Shown: positions 25,308 to 33,658 of the stretch, one piece after another
Numbering within the stretch: position 1 is the stretch's first letter
How the letters are laid out: each line of letters begins with the position of its first letter
DNA from: Hirschia sp964342355
Lineage (GTDB): Bacteria > Pseudomonadota > Alphaproteobacteria > Caulobacterales > Hyphomonadaceae
NCBI GenBank assembly: GCA_964342355.1
Contig: CAYFFG010000014.1
Location: forward strand, 1 to 64,000
DNA: 64,000 bases
Reading direction: 5' to 3'
Notes under the pieces: generated by a model
Told to the model about the DNA's origin: nothing
Database searches by the model: none
What the model saw: the letters and a program-made list of their open reading frames with translations, nothing else
Position numbers and translations under genes: made by a program

Positions 25308-25444
25308 AAGTCTTTCTCTCAATCCTTTTCTTGGCGGCCGCCTTCGCCCAACATAGGCCCATTAACTCGCGGCGCCTGGTTCAGGCGGTCCCTAAAGATT
25401 TGAAATCGGCTCATCCAAAATGAATAAGCCGGGCTCGAATGGCG

Positions 25445-25471
25445 ATATGGGGACCATTTTTCAGGTCTCAA
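25445..25471 (-). promoter_or_regulatory. Sigma-32 heat-shock promoter of dnaK
   Basis: On the minus strand the sequence reads ATTGAGA, 13 bases, then CCCCATAT. This matches the RpoH consensus (CTTGAAA-N13/14-CCCCATNT) at the -10 in full and at most -35 positions. The -10 is at 25445-25452 and the -35 at 25466-25471. It lies about 140 bp before the dnaK start and points towards it. Confidence 0.85.
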
Positions 25472-25525
25472 TAGGCGCCTACACTTCTACGTGATGAAGA
25501 TTCATCGCGAGAGGAGCCCATATAC

Positions 25526-26134
25526 ATGCATCAGGGTCTGAAAATCTACAGCGAATTCCTTATTCGTCGTGATCAGGAGGAATTACGTGATGAACTGCGT
25601 AATCTCCTGTCTGGCAACCCCTTTTATCGCCCTGTCATGCCAAAGACCGGCCGCCCGCTCAGTGTGCGGATGACAAATCTTGGCCGATTAGGTTGGATTT
25701 CTGACATAAAAGGCTATCGCTACATTACGACACACCCGCTTACCCACCGCCCGTGGCCGCACATTCCAACATCACTTCTAGCTATCTGGGATAAAGTCAC
25801 CCAAGGCGAAGCGCCGCCCGACGCATGCTTGGTAAATTTTTACAGCGCAGACGCTAAAATGGGACTGCATGTCGACAATGACGAAGACGACAAGACCGCC
25901 CCGGTCGTTTCCATCTCACTGGGCGACACCGCTCGCTTTCGCATTGGCGGGACGAAACGCACAGATCCGACAAAGTCTTTCAAACTGTCTTCAGGCGATG
26001 TCGTCGTGTTAAGCGGTGACGCGCGTTTCATTTATCACGGTGTCGATCGGATCTATCCGGGCACTTCCACACTATTATCCGATGGCGGGCGCATAAATCT
26101 CACTCTGCGTCGAGTGAAGCAACCGGTTCCATAA
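25526..26134 (+). CDS. alkB: AlkB-type Fe(II)/2-oxoglutarate dioxygenase
   Basis: AlkB removes methyl lesions from DNA or RNA bases by oxidative demethylation. The product is 202 residues. The iron site is visible: NFYSADAKMGLHVDNDEDD gives HxD (near 113-115), FIYHGVDRIYPG gives the distal His, and INLTLRRV the 2-oxoglutarate-binding arginines. The 3' end overlaps the convergent gene by 35 bp. Confidence 0.93.
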   Translation: MHQGLKIYSEFLIRRDQEELRDELRNLLSGNPFYRPVMPKTGRPLSVRMTNLGRLGWISDIKGYRYITTHPLTHRPWPHIPTSLLAIWDKVTQGEAPPDACLVNFYSADAKMGLHVDNDEDDKTAPVVSISLGDTARFRIGGTKRTDPTKSFKLSSGDVVVLSGDARFIYHGVDRIYPGTSTLLSDGGRINLTLRRVKQPVP

Positions 26135-26633
26135 CTATTGTGTAGTGCGCCGCAGCAGACAGAAATTCAGCATTTGAGCCAATCATCCCTGTCATCGCAA
26201 AGCAGTACTGCGGCAATCCCGCCATCATGTTGGCCGACCGGCCAAGCCTTAAACTGCCACGCGTCAAAACATCATGTAGTGGCTCAACTGGCACCAATTC
26301 GATAACTGCGCCATGCTTGCCACCCGCATTCTCGCGAACGCCGGCAATCGCCTCCCACGGGATGGTCTGATTGTGATTTTTCAAAAACAACCCGTCCGAG
26401 CTTAGGTCCGCCATGACCGGACGTTCTATCAGAACCTTAAGCTTGATCACCGCCACCACAAGTCCGGCCAGTACGACCAATATGGCGAATGCTTTTATAA
26501 GACTGGGCGCGTTCGGATGCTGGCTGATAGCCCACGCGCCCACCACACAGCCCAGCGCCGCGAGCACTATTACCGCATTGCCGCCAACACTGGCGCGAAA
26601 CGTGATGTGAGGCATCCCTTCCGTTTCGGCCAT
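26100..26633 (-). CDS. Hypothetical two-helix membrane protein with PH-like domain
   Basis: The product is 177 residues. Two hydrophobic segments (about 17-37 and 45-68) precede a soluble part with LSSDGLFLKNHNQTIPWEAI, a pattern seen in bacterial PH-like domains. I do not recognise a named family. It lies 14 bp upstream of hslU on the same strand but transcriptionally downstream of it. It overlaps alkB tail to tail. Confidence 0.65.
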   Translation of the reverse strand: MAETEGMPHITFRASVGGNAVIVLAALGCVVGAWAISQHPNAPSLIKAFAILVVLAGLVVAVIKLKVLIERPVMADLSSDGLFLKNHNQTIPWEAIAGVRENAGGKHGAVIELVPVEPLHDVLTRGSLRLGRSANMMAGLPQYCFAMTGMIGSNAEFLSAAAHYTIVMEPVASLDAE

Positions 26634-26647
26634 GGTGTGATCCTTCG

Positions 26648-27955
26648 CTAGAGGATGTATTTGGAAAGATCTGTGTCGCCAGCCAGATCAGACAAGCGCT
26701 CCTTCACATAGGCCGCATTGATTTCAAACGCTTCGCCTGAGCGATCAGGCGCTGTGAAAGAAATATCATCCAACAGACGTTCCATGACTGTGTGCAGGCG
26801 GCGCGCACCAATATTCTCAACAGTGTCATTTACCTGCACAGCCAAGTCAGCAATCGCGTCAATGGCGTCATCCGTGAAAGTCAGCGTCATGCCTTCAGCG
26901 CCGATCAGCGCCGTGTATTGCTTGATCAGGCTAGCTTCTGGTTCGGTCAAAATGCGTCGGAAATCTTCACCTGTCAGTGCGTCCAGTTCCACACGGATCG
27001 GCAATCGCCCCTGCAATTCCGGCAATAAGTCAGACGGCTTGGCCACGTGGAATGCGCCCGAAGCGATAAAGAGAATGTGGTCGGTCTTCACCGCGCCATG
27101 CTTTGTGGAAACGGTTGTGCCTTCAATCAGCGGCAACAAATCACGCTGGACGCCCTCGCGGGAGACATCCGCACCGCCTCTGTCCTGACGCGCAGCCACT
27201 TTGTCGATTTCATCGAGGAAAACGATGCCGTCTTCTTCAACTGCGCGCACTGCTTCGCGCATCACCGCTTCGTCATCGACCAGTTTTTCAGATTCCTCAT
27301 CCAGCAATGGCCGGTAGGCATCCTTCACTGTCGTTTTCAATGTGCGTTTCTTGCCGCCAAAACCTTTGCCCAACAGATCGCCTAGATTGAGCATGCCCAT
27401 GCTGGCGCCAGGCTGCCCAGGAATATCCAGCGCCTGAAACGGCGAAGAATTGTCAGAGATTTCAATCTCAACCTGTTTATCGTCCAGCTCACCCGAGCGC
27501 AGCTTGTTTCGAAAAGCCTCACGTGTGGAAGATTGCGCATCAGCGCCGACCAACGCGTCCAGAACACGCTCTTCAGCGGCGCGTTCAGCAGACGCCCTCA
27601 CCTCTTTGCGCTTTTCTTCGCGCACCATACCGATCGAGGCTTCAACGAGATCGCGCACGATCTGTTCGACATCGCGGCCCACATAACCCACTTCAGTGAA
27701 TTTGGTCGCTTCCACCTTCAGAAACGGCGCCTGCGCCAATTTCGCAAGTCGGCGGGAAATTTCTGTTTTACCCACACCGGTCGGACCAATCATCAGGATA
27801 TTTTTTGGCGTGACTTCTTCGCGCAATCCTTCAGGTAATTGCTTACGCCGCCAACGGTTACGCAGCGCCAGCGCGACAGCGCGCTTGGCGTCAGCTTGAC
27901 CAACGATGAATCGGTCTAATTCAGATACAATCTCACGGGGGGAAAACTCAGACAT
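26648..27955 (-). CDS. hslU: HslU ATPase subunit of the HslUV protease
   Basis: HslU unfolds substrates and feeds them to HslV. The product is 435 residues of the usual length. It begins with SPREIVSELDRFIVGQADAK, has Walker A GPTGVGKTEISRRLAKL, Walker B FLDEIDKVA, and the C-terminal sensor and ends DLSKYIL, the tail that activates HslV. It is separated from hslV by a DUF2157 gene. Confidence 0.97.
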   Translation of the reverse strand: MSEFSPREIVSELDRFIVGQADAKRAVALALRNRWRRKQLPEGLREEVTPKNILMIGPTGVGKTEISRRLAKLAQAPFLKVEATKFTEVGYVGRDVEQIVRDLVEASIGMVREEKRKEVRASAERAAEERVLDALVGADAQSSTREAFRNKLRSGELDDKQVEIEISDNSSPFQALDIPGQPGASMGMLNLGDLLGKGFGGKKRTLKTTVKDAYRPLLDEESEKLVDDEAVMREAVRAVEEDGIVFLDEIDKVAARQDRGGADVSREGVQRDLLPLIEGTTVSTKHGAVKTDHILFIASGAFHVAKPSDLLPELQGRLPIRVELDALTGEDFRRILTEPEASLIKQYTALIGAEGMTLTFTDDAIDAIADLAVQVNDTVENIGARRLHTVMERLLDDISFTAPDRSGEAFEINAAYVKERLSDLAGDTDLSKYIL

Positions 27956-27964
27956 ATTTCTCTC

Positions 27965-29068
27965 TTAGGAATCGCCCTTAAGGACGTTTTCAGGCGGGAA
28001 AAGGCGGGCCCATACGCCAGTTTCCGGAACAAATTTCAAGGCAAAGCTGCGCGCAGTGCGCCAACCTGCCCCAAGCAAAACAACGCTTGCGCCAACAATC
28101 AGCAAAGGCACAGCAGCCTTCTCAGCGCCCGAAAGGCCTGAATTATTGACGAGGGAAAACACAACCAGCGTAAACGTCACCAGTCCTGAAAATATGAGCG
28201 CGCGCCGGTTGAGCGCCAGCGATAAGAAGCCGACAACCAACAAGACCGCTAGCATGATCACGGACGAGCCAAGGTCAGACATGGCGTTTTCACCTATAAT
28301 CATAAACCGCAGGCCCAGCATAATCTGCGGCGCAGCCGCCAGGTGAAGCCAGAATGCATTGTCAGACTGGCGCGTCGAACGGGTCGGGTCGCGCGCGTCA
28401 AACACCATGGCGCAGACCAGCGTCGCAGCACCAACTAGAAAAATCGCCAGGCCGCCGATTGAGGCAAAACCACTGTTTTCGAAAATAAACGAGTACGTCA
28501 GGATCGAACCCGACACCGCAACCAGAAACAGTGAAAACGGCAGACGGAAACGAAAATAATAAACAATCGCCGCCAGCGCGCCGGCTGTGGCGCCCCAATA
28601 TCCAGTGTTGAAAAAGTGGCCCATCTGGCTGGCGCCAGCCTGAACCGCATCAAGCGCTGTTTCAGCCGCTATCTTAGCCATGAAAGAGCCAACACCTATG
28701 CCTGCTAGAATGTAGAATGCAGTCGCCAAGGCCATGGAAGGCAATAACAAGCGCCGCCGCAGACAGAAATATTCAGACAAGGCCCAGGTAAACGCCGCAA
28801 CGATGATGGACGTTGTCGGACCGACCCACGTCAACGGAACGACATTAGCCGCCATCCAGCCGGCAAAAATACTCGACCCGGTCAGTAGAATTAAAATCCC
28901 AATCGTGAGGAAAATATCGTTGAAAGACGACAGAAACGACAGGTTTTCAGGGTCTTGTGCGCCATATGGATCGCCACCGCGCGAAAGATAACCCTGAAGC
29001 TTTTCTGCCTGATCAGCCGTTATCACACCGTCGCGCAGAGCTTCGCCTATGGCGTCACGATCAGACAT
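27965..29068 (-). CDS. DUF2157 multi-spanning membrane protein
   Basis: The product is 367 residues starting MSDRDAIGEALRDGVITADQ; a short soluble helical domain (LQGYLSRGG) precedes about ten hydrophobic segments. The architecture matches DUF2157, whose function is unknown. Its start overlaps the hslV stop (ATGTCTGA), and hslU starts 9 bp after its stop. It is therefore embedded in the hslVU operon and likely made with the protease. The much longer in-frame upstream start runs through hslV and is spurious. Confidence 0.85.
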   Translation of the reverse strand: MSDRDAIGEALRDGVITADQAEKLQGYLSRGGDPYGAQDPENLSFLSSFNDIFLTIGILILLTGSSIFAGWMAANVVPLTWVGPTTSIIVAAFTWALSEYFCLRRRLLLPSMALATAFYILAGIGVGSFMAKIAAETALDAVQAGASQMGHFFNTGYWGATAGALAAIVYYFRFRLPFSLFLVAVSGSILTYSFIFENSGFASIGGLAIFLVGAATLVCAMVFDARDPTRSTRQSDNAFWLHLAAAPQIMLGLRFMIIGENAMSDLGSSVIMLAVLLVVGFLSLALNRRALIFSGLVTFTLVVFSLVNNSGLSGAEKAAVPLLIVGASVVLLGAGWRTARSFALKFVPETGVWARLFPPENVLKGDS

Positions 29069-29618
29069 CCAGTGTTTCCACAGTAAAGCTTGTATTGGTG
29101 TAAACACAGACTTCGGCGGCAATTTCCATTGCCTTGCGCGCGAGTACTTCCGCGTCGTCTTCATATTCATAAAGCGCGCGGGCTGCAGACAGGGCAAAAT
29201 TCCCGCCTGATCCGATTGCCACAACATTATGCTCTGGTTCAAGCACGTCGCCATTCCCTGTCAGCACCAGCGTGATGTGCTTGTCCGCCACAATCAAAAG
29301 CGCTTCAAGTTTTTGCAGGTATTTGTCTGTCCGCCAGTCCTTAGCCAATTCCACTGCCGCACGCTGGAGCTGGCCCGGAAAGCGTTCAAGTTTCTGTTCC
29401 AGTCTCTCAAACAAGGTGAATGCGTCCGCAGTTGCACCAGCAAACCCCGCAATAATTGAGGCTTTTTCGCCAATGCGACGCACCTTGCGGGCGTTGCCCT
29501 TCATCACGGTCTGGCCCATGGAAACCTGACCATCGCCAATCAGAACGATTTTATTTGGTTTTCTGACCGCCAGAATTGTCGTGCCGTGCCAGCTAGGGTG
29601 TGCAGAATTCTCCGCCAA
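29061..29618 (-). CDS. hslV: HslV protease subunit
   Basis: HslV is the proteasome-like threonine protease of the HslUV complex. With the TTG start at 29618 it has 185 residues. The catalytic Thr lies in SWHGTTILAVRK near residue 10, after a short propeptide-like leader as in other alphaproteobacterial HslV. GGAG seven bases before the TTG supports this start; the ATG at 29660 lacks a ribosome site, and an inverted repeat falls between them. IGDGQVSMGQTVMKGNARKV is the conserved core. Confidence 0.93.
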   Translation of the reverse strand: MAENSAHPSWHGTTILAVRKPNKIVLIGDGQVSMGQTVMKGNARKVRRIGEKASIIAGFAGATADAFTLFERLEQKLERFPGQLQRAAVELAKDWRTDKYLQKLEALLIVADKHITLVLTGNGDVLEPEHNVVAIGSGGNFALSAARALYEYEDDAEVLARKAMEIAAEVCVYTNTSFTVETLDV

Positions 29619-29634
29619 AACGCGTCTCCATTTA

Positions 29635-29650
29635 CTGTAATGCGTTACAG
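29635..29650. promoter_or_regulatory. Inverted repeat in the hslV leader
   Basis: CTGTAA and TTACAG are separated by TGCG, about 17 bases ahead of the preferred hslV start. It could be an operator or a small RNA hairpin in the leader. No regulator is assigned. Confidence 0.35.
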
Positions 29651-29705
29651 TTGGACGCATGCAGGCATATGATCAAGTCTGCATTATGGCTTTCGCGCTC
29701 AAGAT

Positions 29706-31784
29706 CTATTCAGCCGGTGTGCGCAAAGGCGCTGGAATCCGCCATGTTTTTACCAACGCTTCAAACTCATGGCTCGGTAATGGCGGTGAGAAATAATAGC
29801 CCTGTCCGATCTTACAACCACGACGACGCAGGAAGTCGAAATGCTCAGCTGTCTCAATACCTTCCGCAACGGTTTCCTGGTTTAGCGCTTCCGCCATTGC
29901 CAGGATCATCTCAACAATCGCAGATGCGTGCGGGTCAACCCCAAGGGATTTTACAAACTGCTGGTCGACCTTGAACACGTCAAACGGAAGGTGCGTCACT
30001 GTTTTGAAGTTTGAATGGCCTGTTCCAAAATCATCAATCGCCAATCGCACGCCCTTGGCGCGCAGCGGACGCATGACCCGCGCAACTTTTTCGGGGTTCT
30101 CAACGGCCGTGGATTCTGTGACTTCCAGTTCAAGCAATTCGGGCGGCAGGCCATTTTCATCCAGCACATCATAAACTGCCGGAATAAACCCTGGGTCCTG
30201 GAACTGGATAGGCGACACATTCACAGCAACTTTCAACCGCGCGCCATTACGGTTCCATTTCGCCGCCTGAGCGACCGCATCACGCATGATCGCCATGCCC
30301 AGTTCTGCGATCATGCCCATCTCTTCGGCCTTCTGGACGAAAACACCCGGTGAGACCACAGCGCCATCCGGACGACGCCAGCGCGCTAAAGCCTCAGCGC
30401 CGACGATTTTACCAGTTTCCAGATGCACTTTGGGCTGGAAGACCGCTACAAACTCACCCCGGAACACACCCCGGCGAATTTCTTCTTCCAGTCGAACCTG
30501 ATCATTGGCTTTTTTCTGGATGTCTTCACTGAAGAATTGAAGCGATTTTCCGCCTTCCGTTTTCGAAGCCTGAAGCGTCAGATCCGCGCGCTTCATCAGA
30601 TCCGCCGCGCCTATCGTATTGCCCGGCGCGCTGGCGGCTGCGAATGTGGCCGAAATATCAATGTGGCGGCCATCTTTCTCGATTGGTTTTGAAATGACTT
30701 TTTCAATCCGCAGAATGAAATCAGCCACGGTTGAATCATCCACAAACGGAACAACAAACGCAAACTGGTCAGCCCCCAATCGCCCGACCACACTTGGCGC
30801 CTGGCCTGCAAATTTTGGCCTTAAGACCTGATCTGCCTCATGCGCAGCTTCCTTGATCCGCTTTGCAAGCCCTGCCAACAAATCATCCGCGCCACGCGGT
30901 CCCAGAATATCATTCACTGCGCGGAAACGGTCGATATCAGCAAACACGACAGACACGGACCGCTCACCAGCTGCACTAAGGTACGTATCCACCTGTTTTG
31001 CAAAATAGGCACGATTAAACAGCCCCGTCAGCGGATCACTGACTGCCAGCTTGCGAGACTTGCGGATGACAGCGTCATACCGGTTTGTCATTTCTTCCAA
31101 TGAAGCCGCCAAATGCTCTGAAATATTGCCAGCGGCTTGGACAACTTTCTCATTTTGGCCGGGCTTCAGATCCTTCAGCGCGATTGCCACATAGTCGATT
31201 GGTCTGAATGCGCGATGGGTAAACATCAGCACAAACGGATAAATGCCCGCTAATGCGACCAATACGATAAACAGCTGTATGCCGTAATGATAATGATGGT
31301 TCTCGAAATTCGTGAACGTGCCGGCCCGCATCAGGATCGTGCCATAAATCCGGCCTTCAATCGCGATAGGTCGCACTTGCACCAGATGATCGCCAAATTG
31401 CTCAGCGCCCGCGCGCTCGCGCACCATCAAGCGGACTTCCGGCATCGCCAAAACAAAAGACGCCTCGCCTAGCGAAATCAAAGGCTGAGAATTCTCATCA
31501 AGAAGAATGACTGTGTCGATGGACTTATCGGCATGGAAAATCGTCGCGATACGGGTCACTTCCTCAATATCGCCTTCCATGAACGGTTTCGTTGCAAGGG
31601 ACACAAAACCACGCAGCTTGTTGGAAAGAACCGTACTGGCGACCGCAGCATCATTGTGCTGCTCAACCATCCGCTGAGCCGCTATGGGGCTCAAGCCAGC
31701 AATCGCAGCAGCAGCCACGGCCGCAAGCGTCACTTGCTGGGCAAGGGTTCGGCGTCTACCAAGTTTGTTTTTGGCTTTCACCAT
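29706..31784 (-). CDS. GGDEF/EAL cyclic-di-GMP signalling protein, probable phosphodiesterase
   Basis: The product is 692 residues. Two membrane helices near 20-38 and 165-185 bracket a periplasmic sensor region. The GGDEF domain is degenerate at the active site (RLGADQFAFVV, near 336). The EAL domain is intact: GAEALARW near 463, NVSPIQF, ELEVTES, IDDFGTGHSNF, KVDQQFVKSL and VAEGIET. By family rules it should hydrolyse c-di-GMP, with the GGDEF half as a regulatory GTP-binding domain. GAGGGGAA lies before the start. It is divergent from hisB. Confidence 0.92.
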   Translation of the reverse strand: MVKAKNKLGRRRTLAQQVTLAAVAAAAIAGLSPIAAQRMVEQHNDAAVASTVLSNKLRGFVSLATKPFMEGDIEEVTRIATIFHADKSIDTVILLDENSQPLISLGEASFVLAMPEVRLMVRERAGAEQFGDHLVQVRPIAIEGRIYGTILMRAGTFTNFENHHYHYGIQLFIVLVALAGIYPFVLMFTHRAFRPIDYVAIALKDLKPGQNEKVVQAAGNISEHLAASLEEMTNRYDAVIRKSRKLAVSDPLTGLFNRAYFAKQVDTYLSAAGERSVSVVFADIDRFRAVNDILGPRGADDLLAGLAKRIKEAAHEADQVLRPKFAGQAPSVVGRLGADQFAFVVPFVDDSTVADFILRIEKVISKPIEKDGRHIDISATFAAASAPGNTIGAADLMKRADLTLQASKTEGGKSLQFFSEDIQKKANDQVRLEEEIRRGVFRGEFVAVFQPKVHLETGKIVGAEALARWRRPDGAVVSPGVFVQKAEEMGMIAELGMAIMRDAVAQAAKWNRNGARLKVAVNVSPIQFQDPGFIPAVYDVLDENGLPPELLELEVTESTAVENPEKVARVMRPLRAKGVRLAIDDFGTGHSNFKTVTHLPFDVFKVDQQFVKSLGVDPHASAIVEMILAMAEALNQETVAEGIETAEHFDFLRRRGCKIGQGYYFSPPLPSHEFEALVKTWRIPAPLRTPAE

Positions 31785-31926
31785 TTCCCCTCGCGCCGTG
31801 TCCGGCAGTTAACGGATCATTTTCCCAGATGATCCAAGAGTTGCGTTGCATGCTTGAAAGCGTGTAATCCCATTCGAAATTAGTTGTTAGTCGTAATGAC
31901 TTTGTTAACGATCCCCAAAGAAAGGC

Positions 31927-32538
31927 ATGCCCGCAATGGCGAGAAGCGCCGAACGTACGCGTAAGACCAAGGAAACGCAGATCAGCGTTCAAGTGAATGT
32001 TGACGGTCAAGGCACAGCCAAGATCGACACAGGCATTGGTTTTTTTGACCATATGCTGGAAAGCCTGGCTAAACACGCTTCATTTGACCTTGAGATTACC
32101 TGCAAGGGCGATCTTCACATCGACATGCACCACACAATGGAAGATGTGGGCATTGTGCTTGGCGACGCTGTTAAAGCGGCGCTGACTGATAAATCAGGCG
32201 CGTTTGCTGGCATCACACGCTTTGGCCACGCCTACATCCCTATGGATGAAACTTTGTCGCGCTCTAGTGTTGACCTATGTAACCGCCCTTATCTTGTGTG
32301 GCGCGTTGAATTCACGCGCGATAAAGTCGGTACGGTCGACACAGAACTGTTCAAGGAATTTTTCCACGCATTCGCGATGAATTCCGGCGCATGTCTGCAT
32401 GTGGAATGTCTTTACGGCGTTAATTCGCACCATATCGCGGAAGCCTGCTTTAAATCGCTCGCGCGCGCCCTTCGTATGGCCGCACAGATAGACGACAGAT
32501 TGGAAGGCAAGGCTGCGTCCACAAAGGGATCGCTCTGA
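31927..32538 (+). CDS. hisB: Imidazoleglycerol-phosphate dehydratase
   Basis: HisB (monofunctional) carries out the sixth step of histidine synthesis. The product is 203 residues. The metal-binding histidine motifs are seen: GIGFFDHMLESLAKH, DMHHTMEDVGI and GVNSHHIAEACFK. It opens the local his cluster, and hisH follows after 39 bp. Confidence 0.96.
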   Translation: MPAMARSAERTRKTKETQISVQVNVDGQGTAKIDTGIGFFDHMLESLAKHASFDLEITCKGDLHIDMHHTMEDVGIVLGDAVKAALTDKSGAFAGITRFGHAYIPMDETLSRSSVDLCNRPYLVWRVEFTRDKVGTVDTELFKEFFHAFAMNSGACLHVECLYGVNSHHIAEACFKSLARALRMAAQIDDRLEGKAASTKGSL

Positions 32539-32577
32539 AAACAGCGACCCTCCGGGCAAAATGTCTTGCGGTAACAG

Positions 32578-33219
32578 ATGAATAAACTTGCTCTCATTGA
32601 TTATGGATCAGGGAATGTCCGTTCCGCTGCACGCGCCCTTCGGGCAGCAGCGCAGATGGAAAACATTGATCTTGAGCTGGAACTGACCTCTGATCCGGAC
32701 CTTATTGCAGATGCGGACCGGATTGTGCTTCCCGGCGTGGGTCACTTTGCAGACTGCATGACCAACTTAAAGGCGCGCGATGGTGTTATCGACGCCATGA
32801 TGCAAGCAGTGTTCGCCAAATCCCGCCCGTTTTTCGGCGTGTGTGTCGGCATGCAATTATTAGCCAGCCTAGGTCTTGAAGATGGTGAAACTGACGGGCT
32901 GGGATGGATCCCCGGCATTGTGGATCGCTTAAATCCAATGGATTCTTCTTTGCCGATCCCGCACATGGGATGGAATGAGGTTTTTGTGCGTGACCATCCG
33001 GTTCTCGACGAATTAGGTGAAAACCCCCACGTCTATTTCACACATTCTTTCGCCATATCCTGCGAAGAAGAAGGCGATATTGCTGCGACATGCGATTATG
33101 GCGGCGGGTTTGTCGCTGCTGTGCGACGCGACAATATTTTTGGCGTGCAATTTCACCCGGAAAAAAGCCAGAAGACAGGCCTGAAAATCCTCGCCAATTT
33201 CCTCAGATGGAAACCCTAG
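32578..33219 (+). CDS. hisH: Imidazole glycerol phosphate synthase, glutaminase subunit
   Basis: HisH releases ammonia from glutamine for HisF. The product is 213 residues. The catalytic nucleophile is in FFGVCVGMQLLASLG (Cys near 85), and the His/Glu pair is in FGVQFHPEKSQ. The protein starts LALIDYGSGNVRSA as in the family. Its stop overlaps the tail of the unknown gene on the other strand by 4 bp. Confidence 0.96.
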   Translation: MNKLALIDYGSGNVRSAARALRAAAQMENIDLELELTSDPDLIADADRIVLPGVGHFADCMTNLKARDGVIDAMMQAVFAKSRPFFGVCVGMQLLASLGLEDGETDGLGWIPGIVDRLNPMDSSLPIPHMGWNEVFVRDHPVLDELGENPHVYFTHSFAISCEEEGDIAATCDYGGGFVAAVRRDNIFGVQFHPEKSQKTGLKILANFLRWKP

Positions 33220-33485
33220 TGCGACATGCCGCGTGAAATTTCTGCGCTCTCATAGGCGTCAGAGGCGCCAGACCAGTCAGAGACTTCACAAACCATCAAG
33301 TCGATTTGGGCGTCCGCTTCAACCAGCAGTCTTTGCCTTAGCGAACTGACATCTTCTTCGGTGTGCACCATCCACACCGTATCCAGAATTTTTCGACAAA
33401 GGCGGAATTGCGAGGCGACACGGTCTGCAAAGTCGATTTGCGGACACTTATTATCAGACTCAAGGACAATCATCTTCAGCGGCAT
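33216..33485 (-). CDS. Unknown 89-residue protein, antisense within the his cluster
   Basis: The ATG at 33485 has a strong GGAGG six bases upstream, which argues that the gene is real. The product begins MPLKMIVLESDNKCPQIDF and alternates strands and helices; VASQFRLCRKIL and SLRQRLLVEADAQIDLMVCE are amphipathic. It could be a small alpha/beta fold, but I recognise no family. It interrupts hisH and hisA on the opposite strand. An inverted repeat lies between its start and hisA. Confidence 0.6.
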   Translation of the reverse strand: MPLKMIVLESDNKCPQIDFADRVASQFRLCRKILDTVWMVHTEEDVSSLRQRLLVEADAQIDLMVCEVSDWSGASDAYESAEISRGMSH

Positions 33486-33593
33486 AGGCTCCTCCAAAGC
33501 TCTCATTCAGAAGGACCCCGCACACACCCGATTTTTTGACGGTATTGGAATTTTTTTATCCGCCACTTCGCCAAACAATGCGTTCAGCGTTAT

Positions 33594-33608
33594 TTCGTTC
33601 CAAACGAA
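33594..33608. promoter_or_regulatory. Inverted repeat upstream of hisA
   Basis: TTCGTT and AACGAA flank three bases (CCA). It lies 50 bp before hisA and about 110 bp before the divergent unknown gene, where an operator serving either gene could be. No regulator is known. Confidence 0.35.
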
Positions 33609-33658
33609 TTAAGTCAGATGGATTGCTCTTGACGAAAAAATGTAACAGATGACAGGCC

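Noticed and set aside
29069..29254. 62-residue N-terminal extension of the DUF2157 gene
   Set aside because: It is an out-of-frame reading of hslV; the ATG overlapping the hslV stop is the natural start.
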